Positions 1 through 8,508 of a stretch of DNA of 64,000 bases are shown in pieces. The stretch's first letter is position 1; the number at the start of each line of letters is the position of its first letter. This stretch comes from Streptomyces katrae. GTDB taxonomy: Bacteria > Actinomycetota > Actinomycetes > Streptomycetales > Streptomycetaceae. The DNA is taken from NCBI RefSeq assembly GCF_002028425.1, contig NZ_CP020042.1, positions 3,782,001-3,846,000 on the forward strand. Direction: 5' to 3'. A program made the translations under genes and the position numbers. A model generated the notes under the pieces. It saw only the letters and a list, made by a program, of their open reading frames with translations, did no database searches and was not told the origin of the DNA.

Positions 1-102
1 GGGCGCGCCTTCGCCGTCCGCCGCCCGGGACGGGGCCGGCGGTGCCTCAGATCCAGCCCCGGCCGCCAGGTAGAGCTCGGCCGCGAACGAGCGAGCCTCT
101 AG

Positions 103-551
103 GCGAGCGAACCCCTCGACCGCGACTCCCTGGACCGTGGTGTCCGGATGCGCACGGTCCACCTGGACAGCGTCCGCAACGACGCGGTCACCACCGAGTA
201 CGCGGAATGGCTCACCGACCTGGGCGGCGAGGTCCGCACCGTGCCGACGCTGCCGCTGCCGCTGCGCATGCTCGTTTTCGACCGGAAGACGGTCATCGTC
301 CCGGCCGACCCGGAGAACACCCGCAAGGGCGCCGTCCAGTTGACCGAATCTGGCGTGGTCGTCGGCCTGGCCGGGCTGTTCGACCAGATCTGGGACTGCT
401 GGGCAGCGGGCTCACCGACGAGGCCGCCGGCCGCCGGCTGGGGCTGTCCCTGCGCACGGTGCGGCGGATGACGGCGGAGCTGATGAAACGTCTCGGCGCG
501 GGCAGCCGCTTCGAGGCGGGCCTGCGCGCGGCCCAGCGCGAGTGGATCTGA
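103..551 (+). pseudogene. Broken LuxR-type helix-turn-helix regulator
   Basis: The readable part starts near position 121 and runs in one frame to about position 391 (ending FDQIWD). The conserved LuxR-type helix-turn-helix (LLGSGLTDEAAGRRLGLSLR) then continues in the next frame to the stop at 551. In relatives known to me, a linker of some 20-25 residues separates these two parts, so the join looks like a deletion that also shifted the frame. An in-frame TAG at 100-102 interrupts the upstream part. If unbroken, it would be a regulator with an N-terminal ligand-sensing part and a C-terminal DNA-binding domain. An assembly error could give the same picture. No function is expected from the sequence as it stands. 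Confidence 0.6.
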
Positions 552-653
552 CCTGACGAACTCGGCCGTACCGGTGGGACGTGCGCGCACCGCTGGTTAG
601 CGTTCCCCGGGGGATCGGAAGATCGCCGGAGCAGACGATCAGCACCGGGGGAC

Positions 654-1550
654 GTGACGGTGAACGAGAAGGACGATCTGGCGCGGCGGTTCGACGCACA
701 CCGGCCCCACCTGCGGGCGGTCGCCTACCGGATGCTGGGCTCGCTCGGCGACGCCGACGACGCCGTGCAGGAGGCGTGGTTCAAGCTGAGCCGCTCCGAC
801 GTGAGCGCGGTGGAGAACCTGGGCGGCTGGCTGACGACCGTCGTGGGCCGGGTGTGCCTGGACATGCTCCGCTCGCGCGCCACCCGGCGCGAGGACTCCC
901 TCGACGGGCCGGACGGGCCGCTGCGGCTGCCCGACCCGGTGGTCGGCGATCCCGGCCGGATCGACCCCGAGCAGGAGGTCCTGCTGGCCGACTCGGTCGG
1001 CATCGCGCTGATGGTCGTCCTGGAGACCCTGGCCCCGGCCGAACGGCTGGCCTTCGTCCTGCACGACATGTTCGCCGTGCCGTTCGAGGACATCGCCCCG
1101 CTGGTGGAGAAGTCCTCGGCCGCGACCCGCCAGCTCGCCAGCCGCGCCCGGCGCCGCGTCCAGGGCGCGGCGCCCGCCCCGGACCGCGACCCGGTCCGGG
1201 TGCGGCAGGTCGTCGACGCCTTCCTGTCTGCCGCCCGGGGCGGGGACCTGGAGGCCCTGGTCAGCGTGCTCCACCCGGAGATCACCGCACGCTCCGACGG
1301 CGGCACGCTCCTGCCTGGCACCCTGCTGCGGGGGGCCCGGAAGGTGGCCTCCCAGGCGATCGCCTACGCCCGGTTCGCGCAGGACGGCCGCCCGGTGCTG
1401 GTCAACGGCACCCCGGGGGTGCTCGCCCTCGACGCGGAGGGGCGGCCGGTGTCCCTCATGGCCTTCACCGTCCGGGACGGCCTCATCACCGCCCTGGACA
1501 TCCTCACCGACCGCGACCGCCTCGTCCGCCTCGGCCTGGGGGCACCCTGA
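654..1550 (+). CDS. ECF41-like RNA polymerase sigma factor (SigJ family) with SnoaL-like C-terminal domain
   Basis: Extracytoplasmic-function sigma factor, 298 aa. Residues about 10-70 form sigma region 2 (RRFDAHRPHLRAVAYRMLGS, DADDAVQEAW). Residues about 110-165 form region 4 (LAPAERLAFVLHDMF, FEDIA). A C-terminal extension from about residue 180 (VVDAFLSAARGGDLEALVSVL) is a SnoaL-like fold that carries the SDGG and DRDRL motifs typical of ECF41. In ECF41 factors this domain controls activity in place of a classical anti-sigma factor. The GTG start is preceded by a purine-rich ggggac; a second GTG lies 6 bases downstream. ECF41 genes usually sit beside a carboxymuconolactone decarboxylase or oxidoreductase gene, and none is visible here. 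Confidence 0.88.
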   Translation: MTVNEKDDLARRFDAHRPHLRAVAYRMLGSLGDADDAVQEAWFKLSRSDVSAVENLGGWLTTVVGRVCLDMLRSRATRREDSLDGPDGPLRLPDPVVGDPGRIDPEQEVLLADSVGIALMVVLETLAPAERLAFVLHDMFAVPFEDIAPLVEKSSAATRQLASRARRRVQGAAPAPDRDPVRVRQVVDAFLSAARGGDLEALVSVLHPEITARSDGGTLLPGTLLRGARKVASQAIAYARFAQDGRPVLVNGTPGVLALDAEGRPVSLMAFTVRDGLITALDILTDRDRLVRLGLGAP

Positions 1551-1557
1551 CGGCGCC

Positions 1558-2031
<474 letters not shown>

Positions 2032-2441
2032 CGGCGCACTCCCGTCTATGGCCTCACCCGCCCCCTCGGCGCCGCACCTACCCCCGACCAGGGGGGACAA
2101 ATCCCACGGTTTCGGCCACCAGGACACCACAGCCGTCCCACAGCGGCACCACAGCGGCGCCGGAACCCCGCCGGAGTGCGCCCCGCCGCGCAGGGAAGGG
2201 TCCCGGCGGGGGCCTCCCGCCGCCTTCCGAGCGGGGTCCCGAAGGCACGCGAAAGGCCCCCACCAGGGGCTTTCGGCCACTCTCCCCCGTGGAGCGGCCG
2301 GCCCGGGCGACGCTAATCCGGCCACGGCCACACCGTCGAGGAAGGCCGGACCGATCCGTCAAGTCCCCCCGCCGCCACCCCGGTCCCGCCACGCCTTCCG
2401 GGCACCCCCCTGTCCACATCCTGGACAACTACCCTCGGTAT
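2032..2441. other. Divergent intergenic region with a short hairpin
   Basis: About 410 bases between the ATPase gene (leftward) and the aminotransferase gene (rightward), with no convincing gene. It holds an imperfect hairpin at 2251-2274 (GAAAG...CTTTC arms with G/C tracts) that could act in either leader. A candidate promoter for the aminotransferase lies just before 2442 (ctggacaa and ggtatatg), where ATG immediately follows a TATA-like stretch, compatible with a very short leader. Confidence 0.4.
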
Positions 2442-3791
2442 ATGAACACAGATGCCGACGCCCTCCGCACCGTGAAAGACGCCGACCGGAAGCACGTCTT
2501 CCATTCCTGGTCGGCCCAGGAGCTCATCGACCCCCTCGCCGTCGCCGGGGCCGAGGGCTCGTACTTCTGGGACTACGAGGGCAACCGCTATCTCGACTTC
2601 TCCAGCGCGCTCGTCTACACCAACATCGGCTACCAGCACCCCAAGGTGGCCGCCGCCATCGCGGAGCAGGCAGCAAAGCTCTGTACCGTCGCGCCCGGTT
2701 TCGCCGTGGACGTCCGCTCCGAAGCGGCCCGCCTGATCGCCGAGCGCACCCCCGGCGACCTCGACAAGATCTTCTTCACCAATGCCGGCGCCGAGGCCGT
2801 GGAGAACGCCGTCCGCATGGCCCGGCTGCACACCGGCCGGCCCAAGGTGATGTCCGCGTACCGCTCGTACCACGGCGCCACGACCACCGCGATCAACCTC
2901 ACCGGGGACGCCCGCCGCTTCGGCAACGACACCGCGACCGCCGGCGTCGTGCACTTCTGGGGCCCCTTCCCCTACCGCTCCCCCTTCTACTCCGGCACCG
3001 AGGCCGCGGAGTGCGAGCGCGCGCTGCGCCATCTGGAGGACACGGTCGTCTTCGAAGGCCCGCAGTCCATCGCGGCGATCATCCTGGAGACGGTCGGCGG
3101 CGCCCCCGGCGTGCTCGTGCCCCCGGCCGGGTACCTGGCGGGGGTCCGCGAGATCTGCGACCGCTACGGCATCGTGTTCATCCTGGACGAGGTGATGGTC
3201 GGCTTCGGCCGCACCGGCAGGTGGTTCGCCGCCGAGAACTGGGACGTCACCCCCGACCTCCTCTGCTTCGCCAAGGGCGTCACCAGCGGCTACGTACCGC
3301 TCGGCGGCGTCGCCATCTCCGCCGCGATCGCCGAGACCTTCGCCCGCCGCCCCTACCCGGGCGGTCTGACCTACTCCGGGCACGTCCTGGCCTGCGCCGC
3401 CGCCGTCGCCACGATCAACGTGATGGAGGAGGAGGGCGTCGTGGAGCAGTCGGCCCGCACCGGCGCCGAGCTGCTGGGCCCCGGCCTGCGCGCACTCGCC
3501 GAGCGGCACCCGTCGGTGGGCGAGGTCCGCGGTCTGGGCACCTTCTGGGCCCTGGAACTCGTACGGGACGCCCGTACGCGCGAGCCGCTCGTCCCGTACA
3601 ACGCCTCGGGCGCCGAGAACGCGCCCATGGCGGCCTTCGGCGCGGCCCTGAAGAAGGGCGGCCTGTGGCCCCTGCTCGCCGGGAACCGGATGCACGTCGC
3701 GCCGCCCTGCAACATCCCGGCCGAGGACGTGGCCGAGGGGCTGGCGGTCCTGGACGAAGCGCTCGCCGTCACGGACGCGCACATGGCCTGA
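2442..3791 (+). CDS. Class III (PLP-dependent) aspartate aminotransferase-family protein
   Basis: 449-residue fold-type I aminotransferase of class III. Substrate is not predictable from sequence; relatives include taurine-pyruvate, omega-amino acid and adenosylmethionine-8-amino-7-oxononanoate transaminases. Visible signatures are the phosphate-binding FTNAGAEAVENA (about 112-123), Asp249 in ILDEV, which contacts the pyridine nitrogen, and the Schiff-base Lys278 in LLCFAKGVTSG. Length fits the family. The ATG at 2442 is chosen because conserved sequence begins soon after it; an upstream in-frame ATG at 2289 would add low-complexity sequence. Cytosolic, apparently monocistronic, followed directly by a tandem repeat that overlaps its stop codon. 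Confidence 0.88.
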   Translation: MNTDADALRTVKDADRKHVFHSWSAQELIDPLAVAGAEGSYFWDYEGNRYLDFSSALVYTNIGYQHPKVAAAIAEQAAKLCTVAPGFAVDVRSEAARLIAERTPGDLDKIFFTNAGAEAVENAVRMARLHTGRPKVMSAYRSYHGATTTAINLTGDARRFGNDTATAGVVHFWGPFPYRSPFYSGTEAAECERALRHLEDTVVFEGPQSIAAIILETVGGAPGVLVPPAGYLAGVREICDRYGIVFILDEVMVGFGRTGRWFAAENWDVTPDLLCFAKGVTSGYVPLGGVAISAAIAETFARRPYPGGLTYSGHVLACAAAVATINVMEEEGVVEQSARTGAELLGPGLRALAERHPSVGEVRGLGTFWALELVRDARTREPLVPYNASGAENAPMAAFGAALKKGGLWPLLAGNRMHVAPPCNIPAEDVAEGLAVLDEALAVTDAHMA

Positions 3792-3864
3792 GCCGCGTGC
3801 CTGAGCCGCGTGCCTGAGCCGTGTGCGTGAGCCGTCGGCCTGAGCCTCGGCCTGGGCCGCGGGC
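3788..3864. repeat. 13-bp degenerate tandem repeat, 6 copies
   Basis: Six head-to-tail units related to CTGAGCCGCGTGC. The first two are identical, the later ones diverge, and one unit is 12 bp. The first unit contains the TGA stop of the aminotransferase gene. The unit length is not a multiple of three and there is no coding potential beyond the stop, so it is a DNA-level repeat. Confidence 0.9.
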
Positions 3865-3932
3865 CGGATCCGGAGCGCCGGGCGCCCCTTGTCGGGTCGC
3901 CCAATCCGGCGGGGCGGGTGTTCGGAGGTTCC

Positions 3933-3955
3933 GTGCGGTGGTCAACCCACCGCAC
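3933..3955. promoter_or_regulatory. Perfect inverted repeat upstream of urate oxidase
   Basis: Arms GTGCGGTGG and CCACCGCAC are separated by TCAAC. There is no T-tract behind it. It lies about 200 bases before the urate oxidase start, so it may be an operator or a leader hairpin; no known motif matched. The rest of 3865-4159 shows no gene. Confidence 0.5.
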
Positions 3956-4159
3956 ACATGGTGCAATCCCGTCAGTACTTCCGTACAACAGTTACGACTC
4001 AGCACCTACGGACCGGGATGCACGTCAGTCCCGGGGCGGTCCCTCCGGGGCCGAACGGCGGGGAGCGGGACGTCCCTTCGGGGGGCGGGCGCTGGACGCC
4101 GGGCGTACGGGATCCAGAACAACGGACTCCGTGTTCCCGAGTACCCGAAGGAAGACAGC

Positions 4160-5077
4160 ATGAGCAAGCACGTCCTGGGCCAGAACCAGTACGGCAAGGC
4201 CGAGAACCGCATCGTCGTGGTGACCCGCAAGGGCGGCGACGGCTCCTGGCACGAGATCCGGGACCTCAACGTCTCGGTCGCGCTGCGCGGCGAGTTCCGC
4301 GACGTCCACCTCACCGGCGACAACGCCAACTGCCTGCCGACCGACACCACCAAGAACACGGTGTACGCCTTCGGCAAGGAACACGGCATCTCCTCCCCCG
4401 AGGCCTTCGGCATCCTGCTCGCCAAGCACTTCGTCTCCTCCCAGGCCCCGATCCGCGAGGCGCAGATCCGCATCGAGGAGTACGCCTGGGAGCGGATCCC
4501 CGTCCCCACGCGCAAGGAGCAGCACTCCTTCGTCCGCAAGGGCCAGGAGGTGCGCACCGCGCAGGTCACCTACAGCGAGACCACCGGCCTCCAGGTCATC
4601 TCGGGCCTGAAGGACCTGACCGTGATGAACTCGACCAACTCCGAGTTCCACGGCTACATCAAGGACAAGTACACGACCCTCCAGGAGGCGTACGACCGCA
4701 TCCTGGCCACCAAGGTCACCTCCCGCTGGGCGCACTCGGCGCCGGCCGCCGAAGACGCCGGGTACGACTGGGACCGGTCGTACAAGAAGGTCCGCAAGCA
4801 CATGCTCGAGGCCTTCGCGGAGACGTACTCCTACTCGCTCCAGCAGACCCTGAACCAGATGGCCGAGCGGGTGCTCGACAACTGCCCCAAGGTCAACGAG
4901 GTGCGCCTCAACCTGCCCAACAAGCACCACTTCCTCGTCGACCTGGAGCCCTTCGGCCTCAAGAACGACAACGAGGTCTACTTCGCGGCGGACCGGATGT
5001 ACGGCCTGATCGAGGGCACCGTCCACCGTGACGGCGTCCAGCCGGTGATCGCCACTTCCGACTGGATCGTGGCGTAA
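4160..5077 (+). CDS. uox: Urate oxidase (factor-independent urate hydroxylase)
   Basis: 305 aa, the normal length. Oxidises urate to 5-hydroxyisourate with O2, the first step of urate breakdown in the cytosol. The catalytic set is present: Lys13 in the N-terminal YGKAENRIVVV motif, Thr61 in LPTDTTKNTVYA, and His256/257 in NKHHFLVDL. The RBS-like CGAAGGAAGA lies 5-14 bases upstream of ATG 4160. The OHCU decarboxylase and hydroxyisourate hydrolase genes that often cluster with it are not in this window, so it stands alone here. A long leader with an inverted repeat (3933-3955) could hold purine-responsive control; that is inference. Confidence 0.96.
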   Translation: MSKHVLGQNQYGKAENRIVVVTRKGGDGSWHEIRDLNVSVALRGEFRDVHLTGDNANCLPTDTTKNTVYAFGKEHGISSPEAFGILLAKHFVSSQAPIREAQIRIEEYAWERIPVPTRKEQHSFVRKGQEVRTAQVTYSETTGLQVISGLKDLTVMNSTNSEFHGYIKDKYTTLQEAYDRILATKVTSRWAHSAPAAEDAGYDWDRSYKKVRKHMLEAFAETYSYSLQQTLNQMAERVLDNCPKVNEVRLNLPNKHHFLVDLEPFGLKNDNEVYFAADRMYGLIEGTVHRDGVQPVIATSDWIVA

Positions 5078-5099
5078 CGCCGCTTCCGCCCGGCCCGTT

Positions 5100-5132
5100 C
5101 CGGCCCGGACCGCGTCGCGGGGTCCGGGCCGG
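5100..5132. terminator. Bidirectional hairpin between uox and the phosphatase relative
   Basis: Perfect 12-bp stem (CCGGCCCGGACC / GGTCCGGGCCGG) with a 9-base loop, in the 58-base gap between two convergent stops. No U-tract, as usual in high-G+C actinobacteria. Confidence 0.75.
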
Positions 5133-5135
5133 CGG

Positions 5136-5591
5136 TCATTCCCGGGGCCGCCCGAGCAGCAGGTTCCAGCGGCCCGCGCGCCCGCTGAGGGCGGTCACGG
5201 TCTCCGGGCGGACGTCGAGCCGCCAGAACGCGGCCGCCGGCAGCTCCAGGGCGGACACCACCGCCGCCCGTACGACGGCCTGCGCGACCACCGCGTGGTG
5301 CCGGCCGGGCTCCAGGCGCGCCAGGTGCTCCCCCGTGCGGGTGATCAGCGCGGCCACGGACTCCCCGCCGCCGGGCGGGGCGAACTCCGGGTCGGTGAGC
5401 CAGCGCCGGACCGCGTCCGGGTCCTCGGCGGCGACCTCGTCCAGGGTGCGGCCGGCCCACGCGCCCATGTCCGGCGCGGCCAGGCCCTCGTGCCCCGGAC
5501 AGGGTTCCGCGTACCCGAAACGTCCCTGGCGGGCGCCCTCGTCGAGCGGGGGCGTGGTCAGGTGCAGGCGCACCGGAGGAGGCAGGGGCAT
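5136..5591 (-). CDS. Degenerate histidine-phosphatase-family protein, divergent from the B12 riboswitch
   Basis: 151 aa from ATG 5591. The middle and C-terminus resemble histidine (phosphoglycerate mutase-like) phosphatases: DMGAWAGRTLDEV, GGGESVAALITRTGEHLARL. The N-terminal Arg-His-Gly catalytic motif is absent (VRLHLTTPPLDEG instead). The second catalytic histidine is replaced (VVAQAVVRAAV). The protein is also shorter than relatives known to me, as if a segment around residue 35 were deleted. No good RBS precedes ATG 5591; an in-frame ATG at 5685 would reach into the riboswitch region. Members of this family often neighbour cobalamin genes, which fits the location, but enzymatic activity is unlikely. 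Confidence 0.65.
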   Translation of the reverse strand: MPLPPPVRLHLTTPPLDEGARQGRFGYAEPCPGHEGLAAPDMGAWAGRTLDEVAAEDPDAVRRWLTDPEFAPPGGGESVAALITRTGEHLARLEPGRHHAVVAQAVVRAAVVSALELPAAAFWRLDVRPETVTALSGRAGRWNLLLGRPRE

Positions 5592-5681
5592 AAAAAAGAG
5601 CGTAAAGCGCGCGCCCGGGGCGTGAGACGGCGGCCACACGCCGTGGTGTTCAAGCCAGGAGCACGCTACCGTCTCGGACGA

Positions 5682-5815
5682 CATGTAGAAGGTATGACGG
5701 AAGTACCGGTGAGAATCCGGCACGGTCGCGCCACTGTGAATCCTCCCGCGGCGACGGGGGAGGGAAGTCAGACCCGCCCGCCTTCGACGAGAGCACCACT
5801 GACCGGGACGCGTGT
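5682..5815 (+). promoter_or_regulatory. Cobalamin (AdoCbl) riboswitch
   Basis: Contains the conserved B12-box core GCCACTGTGAATCC (5730-5743), the preceding ACCGGTGAGAATCCGG stretch and the later GGGAAGTCAGACCCGCC segment, in the expected order and spacing for the cobalamin riboswitch family. It lies directly upstream of cbtB and cbtA, the classic target. High cobalamin is expected to reduce expression of the cobalt importer. Ends are approximate. Confidence 0.93.
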
Positions 5816-5833
5816 TCCCCTGGAGGTTCCGCC

Positions 5834-6049
5834 ATGGCCCACTCCGCCGTGCCCGCTTCGGCCCCTGTCGCCGTAGCCCCCATCTCCCTTTCCGCACTGG
5901 CCCCCTGGGCCGCCTTCGCCGCCGTCGTGACCCTCTTCCTGCTCTACCTCGTCGGCGTCGAGCAGGGTGCCGCCGCGATCTTCCAGGGCGAGACCGTCCA
6001 CGAGTGGATGCACGACGGCCGCCACCTGCTCGGCTTCCCCTGCCACTGA
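5834..6049 (+). CDS. cbtB: CbtB, small subunit of cobalt transporter
   Basis: 71 aa. One hydrophobic segment (residues about 14-37) is followed by the family-typical C-terminal pair of histidines (ETVHEWMHDGRHLLGFPCH), a likely metal-binding end. CbtB and CbtA form a cobalt uptake system found under B12 riboswitch control. RBS TGGAGG lies 8 bases before ATG. cbtA follows 42 bases downstream with its own RBS, so the two form an operon. Confidence 0.93.
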   Translation: MAHSAVPASAPVAVAPISLSALAPWAAFAAVVTLFLLYLVGVEQGAAAIFQGETVHEWMHDGRHLLGFPCH

Positions 6050-6091
6050 ATCTCCTGCTGATCCCCCGCTGATCACGCAAGGAGCTTTCAC

Positions 6092-6844
6092 GTGAACACG
6101 ATTTCCCCCCGCGTCCTCCTGGTCCGGGGCATGCTGGCCGGCCTGCTCGCGGGCGTCGCCGCCTTCCTCGTCGCGTACCTGCTCGGCGAGTCCAAGGTGG
6201 ACGCGGCGATCGCCATCGAGGAGGCCGGCGCGGCCGGGCACGACCACGCCGAGGCCGCCCCGGTCAGCCGGGCCCTCCAGGCGACGGCCGGCCTCGGCAC
6301 CGGCACCCTGCTCTACGGGGTCGCGCTCGGCGGCATCGCCGCGCTCGTCTTCTGCTTCGCCTTGGGCCGCATCGGCCGCTTCGGCCCCCGGGCCACGGCC
6401 GCCCTGGTCAGCGGCGGGCTCTTCCTCACGGTCGGCCTGGTGCCCTTCCTGAAGTACCCCGCCAATCCCCCCGCGGTCGGCGACCCGGACACGGTCGTCC
6501 GGCGGACCGCCCTGTTCCTGCTGATGATCGCCCTGAGCGTGCTGCTGGCCTCGGCCGCCCTGATCCTGGGGCGCCGGCTCGCGCCGCGCCTGGGGAACTG
6601 GAACGCCTCGGTCGTCGCCTCGCTCGCCTTCGTGGCGGCGGTCGGCATCGCGTATGCGCTGCTGCCGGGGATCAACGAGGTGCCGGCGGACTTCCCGGCG
6701 GCGCTGATCTGGCAGTTCCGGCTCTCCTCGCTGGCGATCCAGGCAGTGGTGTGGACGACTTTCGGCCTGGCCTTCGGTTTTCTAGCCGAACGCGCTATTG
6801 CCCCGGCCGCCGCCCCCAAGGAGGCTGTACAGCCGACGAGTTGA
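6092..6844 (+). CDS. cbtA: CbtA, cobalt transporter membrane subunit
   Basis: 250-aa integral membrane protein with about five to six hydrophobic helices. Helix 1 (about 10-32) is followed by a His-bearing stretch (AAGHDHAEAAP) that may bind the metal, as in other CbtA proteins. The GTG start at 6092 is preceded by AAGGAG. It works with CbtB in cobalt import for cobalamin synthesis, under the upstream riboswitch. The start codon sits in a TTTCACGTGAA string that resembles, but does not match, a parS site. Confidence 0.92.
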   Translation: MNTISPRVLLVRGMLAGLLAGVAAFLVAYLLGESKVDAAIAIEEAGAAGHDHAEAAPVSRALQATAGLGTGTLLYGVALGGIAALVFCFALGRIGRFGPRATAALVSGGLFLTVGLVPFLKYPANPPAVGDPDTVVRRTALFLLMIALSVLLASAALILGRRLAPRLGNWNASVVASLAFVAAVGIAYALLPGINEVPADFPAALIWQFRLSSLAIQAVVWTTFGLAFGFLAERAIAPAAAPKEAVQPTS

Positions 6845-6894
6845 GGACGGCACTCCGGTTGCGGACGTGCCGGTGCGAAGGGGTGGAACCGGGC

Positions 6895-7140
6895 ATGCAG
6901 TCCGCGATCCGGGAATGGCGGGGCTGGACCGGCGCCGCACCGTTCTGGCTGAACTCGGTGCTGCTGAGCCTGGCCCCGTTCACGGCGGTCCCCCTCTTAG
7001 CCCAGATCGGCGTCATCGCCGCCCTGGCCGCCCTCGGCGGGCTCGCCCGCCAGCTCTGGTACGGGGACTACGGCCACCCCGCGATGCACCTCGCCGCCGC
7101 CCTCATGGGGGCGGCGGCGGTGGTTTTCGTGGTGTTCTGA
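6895..7140 (+). CDS. Small two-helix membrane protein containing a TTA codon
   Basis: 81 aa, not recognised as a named family. After a short polar N-terminus it has two hydrophobic stretches (about 20-45 and 60-81) and ends in the second helix. Codon usage is strongly G/C-ending, arguing that it is real, except for one TTA leucine codon at 6997-6999. In Streptomyces, TTA is read by the developmentally regulated bldA tRNA. ATG 6895 is chosen; GTG 6883 is an alternative four codons upstream with a purine-rich GAAGG just before it. It may be transcribed with cbtA, 50 bases upstream. Confidence 0.6.
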   Translation: MQSAIREWRGWTGAAPFWLNSVLLSLAPFTAVPLLAQIGVIAALAALGGLARQLWYGDYGHPAMHLAAALMGAAAVVFVVF

Positions 7141-7232
7141 GCCCGCCGGCTGCCCGGCCCCCGTCCTCCCCTCCACCGAACTTCCCGCCCGACGAGGAAG
7201 AATGGGGCTTTTCGAGCGGAGCGGGGACTGGT

Positions 7233-8267
7233 GTGACGGCGGCGGGGCGGGACATACCCGAGGAGTACCTGACCGGGTACGTACGCATGCTCGGGGAGGT
7301 CTCGGCCACCGGCCGGCGGCCCGCGGACGAGGAACTGGACGCCCTCCGCGACCTCGGGGAGCACGCCGCCGAGGCCGGGTACGGCCTCGGCGCCCTGCTC
7401 GGCGCCCAGCTGACCGCCGCCCGCGCCGCGCTCGGCGACCGGGCCGCCGTCGTGGAACAGGCCGTGGACGCCGTCGCCGAGGGCCACGGCCGCGCCACAC
7501 GGCTGGCACTGCGCCAGGAGGAAGCGACCCGCCACGACTTCCTCAACGCCCTCCTCCTCGGCCACACCACCCCGGACCGCCTCGCGTCGCACGCCGGGCG
7601 GTTTGGCCTTCGTATGGCCGCGTCGTACACGGTGGCCGTCGCCCGGGCGCGGGCCCCGTATGCGGACGGCGGCCCGGAGGTGCGGCGGCTGGAGCGGGCC
7701 CTGGCCGGGACGGCCCTGCTCGCCGTCAGGGAGGGCCGGCTGATCTGCGTGGCCCCCGGCGACGACGACGCGGTACCGGCCCGCTTCGCCCGGCTGGCCC
7801 ACGCGGGCTCCGGCCCCGGCGGGCTCGTCGCGACCGGGCGCCCGCACCCCGGCGTGGGCGGAGTGGCCGCCTCGTACGCGGAGGCCCTGCGCGCCCTCGG
7901 CCTCGCGGACCGGCTCGGGCTCGACGGCCCCGTGCTGCGCGCCGCCGACCTGCTGGTCTACCCCGTGCTGACCCGGGACCAGGGAGCCCTGGCCGACCTG
8001 GTCCTGACCGTGCTCGGCCCCCTGCGGGGCGGCCGCGGCGGAGCCGTACCCCTGCTGGAGACGCTGACCGCCTTCTTCGACGCGGGCTGCGTGTCGGCGG
8101 AGGCGGCGCGGCGGCTGGACCTGAGCGTGCGGGCCCTGACGTACCGCCTGGAACGCATCCACAGCCTGACGGGCCACAACCCCGCCGACCCCGCCCACCG
8201 GTACACCCTCCAGACCGCCACCCTCGGTGCCCGCCTCCTGAACTGGCCCGCGGACCCCCTCCCGTAG
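7233..8267 (+). CDS. PucR-family transcriptional regulator
   Basis: 344 aa. The C-terminal PucR helix-turn-helix is clear (LLETLTAFFDAGCVSAEAARRLDLSVRALTYRLERIHSLTG, about residues 270-315). It is preceded by a GGDEF-like/PucR central region and an N-terminal helical sensor part (EEYLTGYVRMLGEV). Such proteins regulate purine, amino-acid or secondary metabolism; the target here is unknown. GTG 7233 is chosen because the helical region starts there; the longer open frame upstream overlaps the neighbouring membrane protein. It is not adjacent to uox. Confidence 0.85.
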   Translation: MTAAGRDIPEEYLTGYVRMLGEVSATGRRPADEELDALRDLGEHAAEAGYGLGALLGAQLTAARAALGDRAAVVEQAVDAVAEGHGRATRLALRQEEATRHDFLNALLLGHTTPDRLASHAGRFGLRMAASYTVAVARARAPYADGGPEVRRLERALAGTALLAVREGRLICVAPGDDDAVPARFARLAHAGSGPGGLVATGRPHPGVGGVAASYAEALRALGLADRLGLDGPVLRAADLLVYPVLTRDQGALADLVLTVLGPLRGGRGGAVPLLETLTAFFDAGCVSAEAARRLDLSVRALTYRLERIHSLTGHNPADPAHRYTLQTATLGARLLNWPADPLP

Positions 8268-8508
8268 CTCCAGCCCGCTGCCTCCGGCCCCGCCGGCGTT
8301 CGAGGCGCCCCTCACCCGTTCGGCGGCACCGGCCCCCGGTTTCGCAGCCACCCCCCACCCCCCACCGCCAGCTGCGAAGACTCCCCGCACACCCCCCGAC
8401 ACACCGATGACACCCCGTCAACTCGGGTACGTCACCGACGCGCCGACCCCCCGCACGTGGGCCACGCTCCGAGGAACCGGCCGCCCGAGCCGGCCCAGGA
8501 GGAATGCC

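Noticed and set aside
2251..2274. Hairpin as a terminator
   Set aside because: No gene ends nearby (it lies between two divergent starts), arms have a bulge, and there is no T-tract.
6085..6098. parS-like string CTTTCACGTGAACA at the cbtA start
   Set aside because: Three of 14 positions differ from the parS consensus (the first base and the last two), and the match is explained by the RBS-start region of cbtA.
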